This document shows positions 9,739-20,113 of a stretch of 64,000 nucleotides of DNA, piece after piece. The first letter of the stretch is position 1, and each line of letters opens with the position of its first letter. Position numbers and translations under genes: made by a program. A model generated the notes under the pieces. That model worked only from the letters and a program-made list of their open reading frames with translations, ran no database searches and was not told the DNA's origin. This stretch comes from Nitrosomonas sp. (GTDB taxonomy: Bacteria > Pseudomonadota > Gammaproteobacteria > Burkholderiales > Nitrosomonadaceae), in contig JAMXAG010000005.1 in NCBI GenBank assembly GCA_024281675.1, forward strand, positions 1 through 64,000. The letters are read 5' to 3'.

Positions 9739-11064
9739 ATGTTAAATCGCCCGACAGATAAGCTTTCTGAATTAAAAAAACGTTTGTGGTTTTTACTTTT
9801 AGCCCTTATAGTTTATAGAATTGGTGCGCATGTGCCAGTGCCAGGCATAGATCCCATTGTCTTGAAAGATTTATTTCAATCCCAGGAAAGTGGTGTCTTG
9901 GGTATGTTCAATATGTTTTCAGGTGGGGCTCTTTCTAGATTTTCTATATTTGCTTTGGGCATAATGCCTTATATATCTGCTTCCATTATTATGCAATTGG
10001 GCACAGTTGCTGTGCCCTATTTAGAGTCTTTGAAGAAAGAAGGCGAGAATGGTAGAAGAAAAATAACACAGTACACTCGATATGGAACTTTGGGACTGGC
10101 TTTAGTGCAAAGCTATGGAATTTCAATCGCTTTACAGGCACAAAGCGGTTTGGTGATTAATCCTGGAAATATGTTTGTAATGACTACAGTCATTACATTA
10201 GTAACAGGAACTATTTTTTTGATGTGGTTAGGTGAACAAATTACAGAACGTGGTGTTGGTAATGGCATCTCTCTAATTATTTTTGCTGGAATAGCTGCAG
10301 GGCTTCCAAGTGCGATAGGTGGTACTTTAGATTTGGTCAGTACTGGTTCAATGCATTTTTTGGTGGCTCTTGTAATTTTTGTTACAGCTGCATTAATCAC
10401 GGGACTTGTTGTTTTTGTAGAGAAAGGTCAACGAAGAATTCCTATAAATTATGCAAAACGTCAAATTGGTCGTAAAGTGTATGGCGGGCAGAGCTCACAT
10501 TTGCCTTTAAAACTTAATATGGCAGGTGTTATTCCTCCGATTTTTGCTTCTAGTATTATACTGTTTCCAGCTACTTTGACGGGTTGGTTTGCTGATGCGC
10601 AGTCGATGACGTGGCTTAAAGATATTAGCGCTGCGCTGTCACCAGGTCAGCCTATATATGTAGTGCTTTATTCGTTTATGATAATCTTTTTTTGTTTTTT
10701 TTATACTGCGCTTGTTTTTAATCCGAAAGATACTTCAGATAATCTTAAAAAGAGTGGTGCATTTGTTCCAGGCATTAGACCTGGCGATTTAACAACTCGT
10801 TATATCGAAAAAGTTATGCTACGCCTTACTTTAATTGGATCATTTTATGTAACACTAGTGTGTTTATTACCTGAATTTCTTATACTTAAGTGGAATGTAC
10901 CTTTTTATTTCGGTGGAACATCACTATTAATTATAGTTATTGTAACGATGGATTTTATGGCGCAAATTCAGTCGCATGTTATGTCTTCTCAATATGATAG
11001 CCTACTAAAAAAGGCTAATTTTAAAGGGAATCAACAATCATTAAGTAGAAATTCTGTTAAATAA
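9739..11064 (+). CDS. secY: Protein translocase subunit SecY
   Basis: 441 residues with about ten membrane segments. SecY is the channel of the SecYEG translocon in the inner membrane. The N-terminal [20 protein letters not shown], the plug and TM2 region ending [20 protein letters not shown], the cytoplasmic loop with [19 protein letters not shown], and [17 protein letters not shown] are all conserved. Its position after rplO is the classic spc arrangement. Confidence 0.98.
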   Translation: MLNRPTDKLSELKKRLWFLLLALIVYRIGAHVPVPGIDPIVLKDLFQSQESGVLGMFNMFSGGALSRFSIFALGIMPYISASIIMQLGTVAVPYLESLKKEGENGRRKITQYTRYGTLGLALVQSYGISIALQAQSGLVINPGNMFVMTTVITLVTGTIFLMWLGEQITERGVGNGISLIIFAGIAAGLPSAIGGTLDLVSTGSMHFLVALVIFVTAALITGLVVFVEKGQRRIPINYAKRQIGRKVYGGQSSHLPLKLNMAGVIPPIFASSIILFPATLTGWFADAQSMTWLKDISAALSPGQPIYVVLYSFMIIFFCFFYTALVFNPKDTSDNLKKSGAFVPGIRPGDLTTRYIEKVMLRLTLIGSFYVTLVCLLPEFLILKWNVPFYFGGTSLLIIVIVTMDFMAQIQSHVMSSQYDSLLKKANFKGNQQSLSRNSVK

Positions 11065-11085
11065 TACTAAGGATTTTTATTTTTA

Positions 11086-11304
11086 ATGACTAAAGAAGAT
11101 ACGATACAAATGCAGGGAGAAATTTTGGAGACTCTTCCTAATGCTACTTTTCGAGTTAAATTAGAGAATGGCCACATAGTTTTAGGACATATATCAGGAA
11201 AGATGCGTATGCACTATATACGAATTCTTCCTGGTGATAAGGTTACCGTTGATTTAACGCCTTATGATTTAACACGCGCGAGAATTACATTTAGAGCAAA
11301 ATAA
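11086..11304 (+). CDS. infA: Translation initiation factor IF-1
   Basis: 72 residues, the standard length of this S1-fold factor that blocks the A-site during initiation. The core [20 protein letters not shown] and [20 protein letters not shown] is fully conserved. It lies between secY and rpmJ, a place typical of betaproteobacteria. Whether a second infA exists elsewhere cannot be judged from this window. Confidence 0.98.
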   Translation: MTKEDTIQMQGEILETLPNATFRVKLENGHIVLGHISGKMRMHYIRILPGDKVTVDLTPYDLTRARITFRAK

Positions 11305-11357
11305 TTTTTGTTTTGTTAATAATTTGAATTAATAATTTGGAATAGGCAAAGAAAACA

Positions 11358-11471
11358 ATGAAAGTTAACGCGTCAGTAAAAAAATTTTGTAGAAATTGCA
11401 AAATAATAAGAAGAAATAGGGTAATCCGAGTGATATGCACTGATCCTCGTCACAAGCAACGCCAAGGCTAA
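11358..11471 (+). CDS. rpmJ: 50S ribosomal protein L36, zinc-binding form
   Basis: A 37-residue frame starting [19 protein letters not shown] and ending [12 protein letters not shown]36 is the smallest 50S protein. Cys11, Cys14, Cys27 and His32 form the zinc ribbon of the C+ type. It lies between infA and rpsM as expected. The gene is short and easily missed, but the match to the family is full length. Confidence 0.97.
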   Translation: MKVNASVKKFCRNCKIIRRNRVIRVICTDPRHKQRQG

Positions 11472-11501
11472 CTTTTTATTTATGAATGAGAAAAAAATAA
11501 A

Positions 11502-11861
11502 ATGACGCGTATATCCGGAGTAAACATACCACCTAATCAACATGCTGATATAGCACTTACAGCTATATATGGCATAGGAAAATCAACATCTATAAAAATT
11601 TGCAATATTATAGGTATTGAACGACATAAGAAAATTAGAGATTTACCGGATAATCAAATTGATATGTTACGTGAATATATATCGAAGATGACTGTCGAAG
11701 GCGATTTACGTAGAGAAGTATCTATGAATATTAAGCGATTAATGGATCTTGGGTGTTATAGAGGCTTGCGCCATCGAAGAGGTCTCCCGGTTCGTGGACA
11801 ACGTACTCGCACAAATGCGAGAACTAGAAAGGGGCCTCGAAAAGCTTTGAGGGCTAAATAG
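11502..11861 (+). CDS. rpsM: 30S ribosomal protein S13
   Basis: 119 residues. S13 lies at the top of the 30S head and bridges to L5. The [20 protein letters not shown] start, the helix-two-turn-helix region and the C-terminal [20 protein letters not shown] tail are diagnostic. It is the first gene of the alpha block and is followed after 40 bases by rpsK. Confidence 0.97.
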   Translation: MTRISGVNIPPNQHADIALTAIYGIGKSTSIKICNIIGIERHKKIRDLPDNQIDMLREYISKMTVEGDLRREVSMNIKRLMDLGCYRGLRHRRGLPVRGQRTRTNARTRKGPRKALRAK

Positions 11862-11901
11862 CTTTATTTTCTATTCGAACTTTTAAGGATTTTTATATTT
11901 T

Positions 11902-12291
11902 ATGGTCAAGTCTGTTTCTCGTGCGCGGAAAAAGGTAAAAAAAAATATATCTGAAGGAATAGCTTTCGTACATGCTTCTTTTAACAATACAATTATTACT
12001 ATAACCGATAGACAGGGTAATGCTTTATCGTGGGCTACTTCGGGCGGCGCTGGTTTTAAAGGCTCTAGGAAAAGTACTCCGTTTGCAGCTCAAGTTGCTG
12101 CTGAAAATGCGAGCAAAGTTGCAATTGAATGCGGCGTTAAAAATTTAGAAGTTAAAATTAAAGGTCCAGGACCAGGAAGAGATTCAGCTGTTAGGGCACT
12201 TAATTCAGCAGGATTTAAGATTACTAGTATATCTGATGTAACGCCTGTTCCACATAATGGTTGTCGACCACCCAAAAAACGTCGTATTTGA
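11902..12291 (+). CDS. rpsK: 30S ribosomal protein S11
   Basis: 129 residues. S11 forms part of the 30S platform and the mRNA exit. Conserved: [52 protein letters not shown] and the C-terminus [12 protein letters not shown]. The 3' end is followed after ten bases by the TTG of rpsD, with a GAGGAG ribosome binding site spanning the rpsK stop. Confidence 0.98.
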   Translation: MVKSVSRARKKVKKNISEGIAFVHASFNNTIITITDRQGNALSWATSGGAGFKGSRKSTPFAAQVAAENASKVAIECGVKNLEVKIKGPGPGRDSAVRALNSAGFKITSISDVTPVPHNGCRPPKKRRI

Positions 12292-12301
12292 GGAGATAAC
12301 G

Positions 12302-12928
12302 TTGGCTAGAAGTGTAGAACCTAAGTGTAAGCAATGTCGTCGAGAAGGCGAAAAATTATTTTTAAAAGGTGAAAAGTGTTTTTCTGATAAATGTGCAATA
12401 GAGAGAAGAAATTATCCTCCAGGGCAGCATGGCCAAAAAAAAGGTAGATTATCAGATTATGGTGGACAACTTCGTGAAAAACAAAAGGTTAGACGGATAT
12501 ATGGTATTTTAGAAAAACAATTTCGTAATATTTATAAAAGGGCAGATAGTAGCAAAGGCGTCACTGGCGATACTTTATTGAAATTATTAGAAAGCAGATT
12601 AGATAATGTTGCTTATCATATGGGATTTGGTTCGTCACGTACAGAAGCTAGACAAATTGTCAGGCATAATAGCATTCTTGTAAATGGCAAACGAGTTAAC
12701 ATACCTTCATATATTATTAAACCTGGTGATGTTGTTGAAGTTTCTAATAAAGCTAAAAATCAGTTACGCATTAAATCTTCTGTTGAATCTGCTAGTAATC
12801 GAAATATGCTGAGCTGGATCGAAGTAGATACTAAGGGAATGAAAGGGATTTTTAAAGAAACACCTGACCGCTCAGAATTGCCTGCAACAATTAATGAGTC
12901 TTTAGTCGTGGAATTGTATTCCAAATAA
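12302..12928 (+). CDS. rpsD: 30S ribosomal protein S4, four-cysteine form, TTG start
   Basis: The true start is taken as TTG at 12302, because translation from there gives (M)[15 protein letters not shown], the S4 N-terminus, and a strong GAGGAG lies at 12289-12294. The longer frame from 12257 would overlap rpsK. The 208 residues match S4, a primary 16S binder and in E. coli the alpha-operon repressor. Cys9, Cys12, Cys26 and Cys31 form a zinc knuckle, the C+ class, unlike E. coli S4. The S4 RNA-binding domain begins near residue 98 ([14 protein letters not shown]). Confidence 0.95.
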   Translation: MARSVEPKCKQCRREGEKLFLKGEKCFSDKCAIERRNYPPGQHGQKKGRLSDYGGQLREKQKVRRIYGILEKQFRNIYKRADSSKGVTGDTLLKLLESRLDNVAYHMGFGSSRTEARQIVRHNSILVNGKRVNIPSYIIKPGDVVEVSNKAKNQLRIKSSVESASNRNMLSWIEVDTKGMKGIFKETPDRSELPATINESLVVELYSK

Positions 12929-12975
12929 CTTCTTTTTAGATTTATGGATTTACTTTTTTTGCAGGAATTTAAATT

Positions 12976-13980
12976 ATGCAAGGTAATGAGTTACTAATAC
13001 CTAGAATTATTGATGTTCAAAATATTTCTCCAGTACATGCTAAGATTGTTATGGAGCCATTTGAGCGAGGGTACGGACATACTTTAGGTAATGCTTTACG
13101 TAGAATATTATTGTCTTCAATGACAGGGTATGCGCTAACAGAAATTAAAATTGCTGGTATTGTCCATGAATATTCTGCATTAGATGGCGTGCAAGAAGAT
13201 ATTGTTGATATTATTTTGAATATAAAAGGAATTGTTTTAAGACTGCATAACGAAACAGAAACAATCCTCAGCTTAAATAAATCAGGAAAAGGCTTGATAA
13301 CAGCCGGAGATATAGAAACTAATCACAATGTTGAAATTATTAATCCGGATCATGTAATAGCTCATCTTACTTCTAATGGAACGCTTGATATTCAAATGAA
13401 AGTGGAAAGAGGACATGGATATGTTCCAGCTACCAGTAGACGTAATAAAAGTTCTGAGAAATCTATTGGAACAATTTTTTTAGATGCATCGTTTAGTCCC
13501 ATTAAACGAGTTAGCTATACAGTTGAAAGTGCGCGTGTTGAGCAAAGAACAGACTTGGATAAACTAATTATCGATTTAGAAACAAACGGTATTGTAGAAC
13601 CGGAAGAAGCGATTAGAAACGCGGCTCGTGTTTTGGTACAGCAATTGTCAGTTTTTGCAGACTTAGAAAGCACTCCGATTGCTAAAGAGCAACCACAAAT
13701 ACCGAGAATTGATCCTATATTGTTGCGGCCTGTTGATGATTTAGAGCTTACTGTTCGTTCTGCTAATTGTTTGAAAGTTGAAAATATATATTATATAGGT
13801 GATTTAATTCAAAGAACCGAAGCTGAGCTATTGCGTACGCCAAATTTAGGGAGAAAATCTCTGAATGAAATAAAAGAGGTATTGGCTGCACGCGAGCTTA
13901 CATTGGGTATGAAATTAGATAATTGGCCACCAGCGAATTTAGATAATATTGCTAAGGAAGTGAATCATGCGCCACAATAA
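12976..13980 (+). CDS. rpoA: DNA-directed RNA polymerase subunit alpha
   Basis: 334 residues. The N-terminal domain (about 1-235) dimerises and assembles beta and beta'; it contains [20 protein letters not shown]. The C-terminal domain (about 250-320) starts [18 protein letters not shown]; the Arg in it corresponds to the residue that contacts UP elements and activators. It lies between rpsD and rplQ in the alpha operon and overlaps rplQ by 14 bases. Confidence 0.98.
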   Translation: MQGNELLIPRIIDVQNISPVHAKIVMEPFERGYGHTLGNALRRILLSSMTGYALTEIKIAGIVHEYSALDGVQEDIVDIILNIKGIVLRLHNETETILSLNKSGKGLITAGDIETNHNVEIINPDHVIAHLTSNGTLDIQMKVERGHGYVPATSRRNKSSEKSIGTIFLDASFSPIKRVSYTVESARVEQRTDLDKLIIDLETNGIVEPEEAIRNAARVLVQQLSVFADLESTPIAKEQPQIPRIDPILLRPVDDLELTVRSANCLKVENIYYIGDLIQRTEAELLRTPNLGRKSLNEIKEVLAARELTLGMKLDNWPPANLDNIAKEVNHAPQ

Positions 13981-14365
13981 TGCATTTAGAAAATTGAATC
14001 GCACAAGTAGTCATCGAATTGCTATGTTGCGGAATATGTGTAATTCGCTATTACATCATGAGATTATTTTTACAACTTTGCCAAAAGCTAAAGAATTGAG
14101 ACGATATGTTGAGCCAATGATAACGATGGGTAAGAAACCATCTTTAGCAAATAGACGATTGGCTTTTAATCGTCTCAGAAGTCGCAAAAATGTTTCTAAA
14201 CTATTTGATCAATTAGGTCCGCGATACGATACTAGACCTGGTGGTTATTTACGTATACTTAAATGTGGTTTTAGAAAAGGTGATAATGCTCCAATGGCTA
14301 TGATTGAACTATTGGATAGAGTAGTAGTGGATAGCGATGGAATTTCATCGAGTATCACAAATTGA
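13967..14365 (+). CDS. rplQ: 50S ribosomal protein L17
   Basis: 132 residues, matching the bacterial L17 length. The start [17 protein letters not shown] and the central [14 protein letters not shown] identify it. Its ATG is within the last codons of rpoA, giving translational coupling. It closes the ribosomal cluster; no clear hairpin-plus-U terminator follows in the 140 bases to birA. Confidence 0.97.
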   Translation: MRHNNAFRKLNRTSSHRIAMLRNMCNSLLHHEIIFTTLPKAKELRRYVEPMITMGKKPSLANRRLAFNRLRSRKNVSKLFDQLGPRYDTRPGGYLRILKCGFRKGDNAPMAMIELLDRVVVDSDGISSSITN

Positions 14366-14457
14366 ATGCGTATTGCGAAGATCTAAGTTGTTAATTTTTT
14401 ATTGCTTATTGATCGTAGATATTATTTTTTGGTCTAGAATTTAAGTCATATATTTAT

Positions 14458-14485
14458 TTGTTAATCATCGTATGTTTTGTATGAT
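14458..14485 (+). promoter_or_regulatory. Candidate sigma-70 promoter for birA
   Basis: TTGTTA (14458-14463), a 16-base spacer and TATGAT (14480-14485) lie about 20 bases before the birA TTG. Both hexamers match the consensus in most positions. The region is AT-rich, so such matches are easy to find by chance. Confidence 0.3.
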
Positions 14486-14505
14486 GAATCGTAGGCAATA
14501 TACTA

Positions 14506-15330
14506 TTGCAAAATAATGTTACATTATTAAATTTAGAATCTCTAATTAACTATCTTTATCCTGAATCGAAGCATTTTTTTTTGCAGATTTTTGATAGCAT
14601 TGATTCAACAAATTCATTTCTTATAAATTTGCTTAAGAATAAGCAAATATCAGATAACACAGATCTCATATATGTCGTTGCTGCGGAATTACAAACAAAG
14701 GGGCGAGGTAGGAATGGACGTGTTTGGTGCAGTGGATTTGGAGAAAGCTTAACGTTTTCTCTAAGTTGGAGTTTTAAAGAATATTCTGTATCTCAACTGT
14801 CTAGTTTAAGCTTAGTTATTGGTGTTGCTATTATTCGGGTTTTGAAATATTTTTCTATAGAAGGCGTTAGTCTCAAATGGCCGAATGATGTTTTAGTGAA
14901 TAATCTTAAGATAGCTGGGGTTTTGATTGAATTACGAAGTGGTATTAAAAAATCATGCCAAACTGTGATTGGTATCGGGATTAATTTTAATCTTTCAAAA
15001 GATACAAGAAGTTGCATTGATTGTGGTGTTACGGATCTATTTGAAATAACTGGTAAGTTACTTGATCGAAATTTAATACTTAGCTCTTTATTGCTCGAAA
15101 TTAAAAAAACGATTTCTAATTTTGAGATGTTTGGTTTTTCATATTTTAAGGAAGAATGGATTTGTTATCATGCTTATGAGGGTAAAAGGGTTTTTCTAAA
15201 AATACCAAATGACCAGATTGTTTATGGTATTGTGGATGGCGTTAATGATAATGGGTCAATTTGCTTATTAACTAATTCTGGTAGAAAAATGTTTGCCGTT
15301 GGAGAAATTTCTTTACGTGATATAAATTAA
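14506..15330 (+). CDS. birA: Biotin--[acetyl-CoA-carboxylase] ligase, without HTH domain
   Basis: 274 residues from a TTG start. It is the catalytic domain that makes biotinyl-5'-AMP and attaches biotin to the carboxyl carrier protein. Seen: SIDSTNSFL (31-39), the biotinyl-AMP loop GRGRNGR (66-72) and LKWPNDVL (123-130), then a C-terminal SH3-like part. Only about 25 residues precede the catalytic core, so the winged-helix DNA-binding domain of bifunctional BirA is missing. It should therefore not act as a bio repressor. coaX follows after two bases. Confidence 0.93.
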   Translation: MQNNVTLLNLESLINYLYPESKHFFLQIFDSIDSTNSFLINLLKNKQISDNTDLIYVVAAELQTKGRGRNGRVWCSGFGESLTFSLSWSFKEYSVSQLSSLSLVIGVAIIRVLKYFSIEGVSLKWPNDVLVNNLKIAGVLIELRSGIKKSCQTVIGIGINFNLSKDTRSCIDCGVTDLFEITGKLLDRNLILSSLLLEIKKTISNFEMFGFSYFKEEWICYHAYEGKRVFLKIPNDQIVYGIVDGVNDNGSICLLTNSGRKMFAVGEISLRDIN

Positions 15331-15332
15331 TA

Positions 15333-16100
15333 ATGGCTATTTTAGCAATTGATTCGGGCAATTCATATATAAAATGGGGTTTGTATGAAGCGAATCAATG
15401 GTTAAAAAAAGGAAAAGTTTATCAGAATGATTTTTCGTTATTAGTGATTGAATTTAAGCAATTATCTAAACCGCAAATAGTCGTTGTTTCTCATGTAGGA
15501 AGTGCAGTAGCACGTTGTGAGATTGCGAACATCATTACATCTCTATATGCATTAGAGCCTAATTGGGTTGTTGCACAGAAATATGGATTTGGAATAACAA
15601 ATCGCTACATTAATCCTATGCAACTAGGATGTGATCGATGGTTGGCCTTAATTGCAGCATGGGAAAAGATTAATCGCCGTAGATGTCTCGTTGTTAATGT
15701 TGGAACTGCGATGACTATTGATGTGCTAACAGATCATGGTGAATTTCTAGGTGGGATTATTGCGCCAAGTGCTTACTTGGTTTTTAAGAGCTTGTGTTTG
15801 AGCACTCAGCTGGATTATTCACAGAAAGGTAGTTACGATGATTTTCCACTGACTACAAATGAAGCAATTTATAGTGGTGCTATTCATTGCCTTATTGGTG
15901 CAATTGAAAGAATGCATCAGCTACTCGTAGATAAATTGAATTGTTCGATGGTCGATTGTGTGATTAGTGGAGGTGGAGCTTCAATATTACTTCCATTTAT
16001 AAAACTGCCAATAGTATTTGTCGATGAGTTGGTACTTGAAGGTTTAGCTATCATCGGAAATAGTGATCAAATTAGTTCTTGCTCTAGTAGCTTTAAGTGA
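15333..16100 (+). CDS. coaX: Type III pantothenate kinase
   Basis: 255 residues. It phosphorylates pantothenate in the first step of coenzyme A synthesis. The ASKHA-fold phosphate loop [10 protein letters not shown] is at residues 6-15, GCDRW near 98, and [13 protein letters not shown] carries the second conserved acidic motif. It follows birA after two bases and overlaps engB by four (GTGA), so the three are probably one transcript. birA-coaX pairing is common in betaproteobacteria. Confidence 0.95.
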   Translation: MAILAIDSGNSYIKWGLYEANQWLKKGKVYQNDFSLLVIEFKQLSKPQIVVVSHVGSAVARCEIANIITSLYALEPNWVVAQKYGFGITNRYINPMQLGCDRWLALIAAWEKINRRRCLVVNVGTAMTIDVLTDHGEFLGGIIAPSAYLVFKSLCLSTQLDYSQKGSYDDFPLTTNEAIYSGAIHCLIGAIERMHQLLVDKLNCSMVDCVISGGGASILLPFIKLPIVFVDELVLEGLAIIGNSDQISSCSSSFK

Positions 16101-16756
16101 CTCCTCTTGCTATGCATCCTTCATTTCATCGTGTTAGTTTCTATAAATCTGCTGCCGACATGCAAGACCTTCCCTCGGATTCTAAAGTTGAAATTGCGTT
16201 TGCCGGACGCTCAAATGCAGGGAAATCAAGCGTTATTAATACACTGACAAATAGGAATCGACTTGCTTATGTGAGCAAAAAGCCCGGACGAACACAGCTT
16301 ATCAATTTTTTTAGAATTACTGGATATGAAGAAAAGTTTCTTGTTGACTTACCGGGCTATGGATATGCTGAAGTTCCTCAAGATGTTCGTAAAAAATGGA
16401 ATGGTTTGTTAAATAATTACTTGCAGCGGCGTGAATCGCTTCAAGGGCTAGTATTAATTATGGATGTGCGGCATCCACTAAAACCACTTGATATAGAAAT
16501 GCTAGATTGGTTCTTACCAACAGATAAGCCAATCCACATCTTACTTACTAAAGCGGATAAACTTAGTAAGTTGCGTGCAAATGAAACCTTGAAAGAAATA
16601 AAATCATTTTTGCAAAATAGTATTTATTCTCGGTGTAGCGTTCAGTTGTTTTCTAGCGCCATACCTTTAGGGGTTGAAGATGCATGTAAGATTCTTGATA
16701 GATGGTTTTCTTTTGAAGGGAATGGCAAAATTACCAGTAATCCTGTCAATAATTAA
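16097..16756 (+). CDS. engB: Ribosome biogenesis GTPase EngB (YihA/YsxC)
   Basis: 219 residues from a GTG that overlaps the coaX stop. EngB is a TRAFAC GTPase needed for late 50S assembly. Motifs: G1 GRSNAGKSS (37-45), G3 DLPGYG (84-89), G4 TKAD (151-154). Length and motif spacing are normal. Downstream is a gene-free stretch with several hairpins, then an insertion sequence. Confidence 0.95.
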   Translation: MTPLAMHPSFHRVSFYKSAADMQDLPSDSKVEIAFAGRSNAGKSSVINTLTNRNRLAYVSKKPGRTQLINFFRITGYEEKFLVDLPGYGYAEVPQDVRKKWNGLLNNYLQRRESLQGLVLIMDVRHPLKPLDIEMLDWFLPTDKPIHILLTKADKLSKLRANETLKEIKSFLQNSIYSRCSVQLFSSAIPLGVEDACKILDRWFSFEGNGKITSNPVNN

Positions 16757-16780
16757 GCGGATGTACTCCTTTAGTGATTT

Positions 16781-16809
16781 AATAAAATAAAGCTTATTTT
16801 TATTTTATT
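16781..16809 (+). terminator. AT-only inverted repeat after engB
   Basis: AATAAAATAAA (16781-16791) pairs with TTTATTTTATT (16799-16809) around a seven-base loop GCTTATT, 24 bases after the engB stop. The stem is long (11 bp) but has no G-C pair, so it would be a weak terminator. It may work in both directions. Confidence 0.4.
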
Positions 16810-16861
16810 CGTATTCTTCTAGAGAGAGGCGAGTGAAGCCAAAGAGAGGTATAGTAAAATA

Positions 16862-16981
16862 AAAAAATCCCCAACCAAAGGGGAGGAGGTTGGGGAAATT
16901 GCCTTACACAAAGAGCATTCGTCTTAGGGAGGAAAGAACGAGCGCTGAATCATTATTTCAATTATATGAGAAATGATTCAT
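16862..16981 (+). ncRNA. Candidate structured RNA with GGAGGA hairpin loops
   Basis: This is the main content of the 340-base gene-free stretch between engB and the insertion sequence. Three hairpins follow one another. Hairpin 1: CCCCAACC (16869-16876) with GGTTGGGG (16888-16895), loop AAAGGGGAGGA. Hairpin 2: 16915-16925 with 16934-16945, loop AGGGAGGA (16926-16933), one bulge and one mismatch. Hairpin 3: TGAATCATT (16946-16954) with AATGATTCA (16972-16980). Loops 1 and 2 both expose GGAGGA. A TATAGT at 16850-16855 could be the -10 box; no good -35 was found. Class uncertain: a CsrA-binding or anti-SD-mimicking sRNA is possible. The strand is inferred from the loop sequence. Confidence 0.45.
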
Positions 16982-17100
16982 CGATAAGTTCAAAAAATGC
17001 TCGATAAAATTTTTATGATAGTTTGTAGATACAGATAAGCTACTGTAAAGAGGGTAGCTTTGAAGGTAGATTAAATTAGTTACTTGAATAATAATATTAT

Positions 17101-17826
17101 GGCTCTAGACTAGCAGACACGATCTGTTAGTCTAGTAAGATGTTAAGAAACAGTAAATTAAGCGACTATTACATTAAAAAAATAATTCAATGCTTTTGCA
17201 TTGATATACCTGCCAGCAAAACAGCTCTGCTGATAGGTAAAAATCGTAACACGATTAATCGTTGGTATGGCATTTTCAGGCAAGTAATCTATAACCATCA
17301 GACTGCCCTTAAAGACAAGCTGTTAGGCAAAGTGGAAGTTGATGAAAGCTATTTTGGTGGAAAACGGCAACGTGGTTATCATGGCAAACTCAAGCGCGGT
17401 CGCGGTACACTAAAGCAACCTGTATTTGGTGTGTTTGAGCGAGATGGCAGGGTATATACCGAAATAGTGTCAGACTGTAAGCGACTGACTTTACAAGCGG
17501 TGATACTGGGTAAAGTATCCATTGAAAGTGTCATTTATAGTGATGGTTGGCGCGGTTACAATGGTTTGGTAGATGTAGGATATTCCAAGCATTTTCGTGT
17601 ATCTCATGGTGATAATGAATTTGCTCGGGATGGGCATTGCCATATTAACGGTATTGAATCGTTTTGGAGTTTTACCAAGCGGCGGCTGGCAAAGTTTAAC
17701 GGTGTGTCGGTTAACTTTGCGCTGCATTTAAAAGAATCTGAGTGGCGTTGGAAAAAACAACCTGATGAACTTGCTAATGAACTATGGCAAATCATCAGAT
17801 ATTATTAACTCTGATAGTCTAGAGCC
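17101..17826 (+). mobile_element. IS1595-family insertion sequence, apparently intact
   Basis: A 726-bp element bounded by 17-bp terminal inverted repeats with one mismatch: GGCTCTAGACTAGCAGA at 17101-17117 and the complement of GGCTCTAGACTATCAGA at 17810-17826. It holds one full transposase frame. A 7-bp direct repeat ATATTAT flanks it on both sides (17094-17100 and 17827-17833); the family usually makes 8 bp, so one base may be lost. The flanks together form a palindrome (see findings). It separates engB from hemB. Confidence 0.92.
17140..17808 (+). CDS. IS1595-family transposase
   Basis: 222 residues, full length for a short ISXO2/IS1016-like transposase. After a small helix-turn-helix with ALLIGKNRNTINRWYG (residues 30-45) comes the DDE-type core: Asp68 in VEVDESYFGG, Asp135 in YSDGWRGY, and Asn170/Glu173 in HINGIESFW. 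These acidic residues are all present and no frameshift is seen, so the enzyme could be active. Its frame fills the element between the inverted repeats. Confidence 0.93.
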   Translation: MLRNSKLSDYYIKKIIQCFCIDIPASKTALLIGKNRNTINRWYGIFRQVIYNHQTALKDKLLGKVEVDESYFGGKRQRGYHGKLKRGRGTLKQPVFGVFERDGRVYTEIVSDCKRLTLQAVILGKVSIESVIYSDGWRGYNGLVDVGYSKHFRVSHGDNEFARDGHCHINGIESFWSFTKRRLAKFNGVSVNFALHLKESEWRWKKQPDELANELWQIIRYY

Positions 17827-18050
17827 ATATTATTATTATTCAAGTAGGAGATTAGTAACGAAATGAGATAATGGAAAAGGAAGAGAGCCAAGCTAAGATT
17901 TCTAAGCATCTTAAAGTTATAATTGTTATAAAGAGTGTCGTGAAGATTTGGTGATAAACTTGGTTCTACAGTAGTAAGGATAATGAGCAAGTTAGCACAA
18001 CTGAAAAATTACATTTAATGTATAGTGGCTCGGCTAAAACGGTTTCTTAA

Positions 18051-19067
<1,017 letters not shown>

Positions 19068-19205
19068 AAACTGCATCAATCGCTCTTTTGGATCGGTAGT
19101 TTCAGAAGGCGGCGTGTAAATAAAGGCGAAATTGGTAATCCTCCCGAAAAATAGCAGGATTTAAAAGTAGAATTTTCTTGTAATTTAAAGACAAGAAGTT
19201 CTGCA

Positions 19206-19498
19206 ATGAAGAAATCGAAATATAGTGATAGCCAGATCATGGCGATACTCAAACAGGCTGAGGCAGGGATTTTGGTGCCTGAACTGTGCCGAGAACATGG
19301 TATAGCAATGCGATATTTTACAAATGGCGTAGCAAATACGGCGGTATGGATACATCGATGATAGCTCGGCTCCAAGAATTGGAAGAAGAGAACCGGCAAT
19401 TGAAAAAGATGTATGCCAAAGAGCGGTTAAAATCCGAGTTACGCAAGAAGGCGTTCGAAAAAAAGTGGAGTACCCTGGCAGCGGCGCGACATGGCTAG
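19206..19498 (+). pseudogene. IS3-family transposase orfA, frameshifted
   Basis: The frame starts MKKSKYSDSQIMAILKQAEA, the helix-turn-helix of IS3 orfA, and runs to HGIAMRYFTN. The family sequence continues in another frame as AIFYKWRSKYGG, then MIARLQELEEENRQLKKMYA (a leucine-zipper-like part), to the stop at 19498. A single base is missing near 19302. It is a dead gene that would once have given OrfA or the OrfAB fusion by programmed frameshifting. Confidence 0.85.
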
Positions 19499-20113
19499 AC
19501 AGGTTGTTACACAAAGAAAGATCAGTATCCGCCTAGCCTGCGATATCTATGGTATCAGCGAACCTGCTACCATTACTGGCCTACTCTTATTGCTGATTGG
19601 CTGCTGCGGTTGACAAACAACCAGCGAAACTGGGGTTTTGGCTTATACTTTCTGTATTTGCGCAATGTGAAGGGTTTTGTCTGGAATCACAAGCGTGTTT
19701 ACCGTATTTATCGGAAGTTGGAACTGAATACGCGGATCAAGCCGAAAAAGCGGCTCAAACGCGACAAACCGGTGACACTAGCGGCACCGTCAACAATCAG
19801 CGAAACCTGGTCAATGGATTTTATGCATGATCAGATGGAAGACGGTCGCTGCTTTCGACTATTGAATATACTGGATGACTGCAATCGTGAAGGGGTTGGG
19901 TATTGAAGTGGATTTTTCATATCAGCAGAAAGGGTCATACGTATGCTGAACCACCTGATCGAATGGCGCGGCAAGCCTAACTGGATTCGCTGTGACAATG
20001 GTCTGAATACATCAGTGGCACAATAATAGCTGTCTGGGCGGCAAAAAATGGAATACAGCTGGAATTCATTCAGTCAGGTAAACCTCAGCAAAATGCCTAC
20101 ATTGAACGTTACA

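Noticed and set aside
19597-19906. Two overlapping frames that look like small genes
   Set aside because: They are pieces of the decayed IS3 orfB in two reading frames, shown by family motifs NQRNWGFGL and WSMDFMHDQ.
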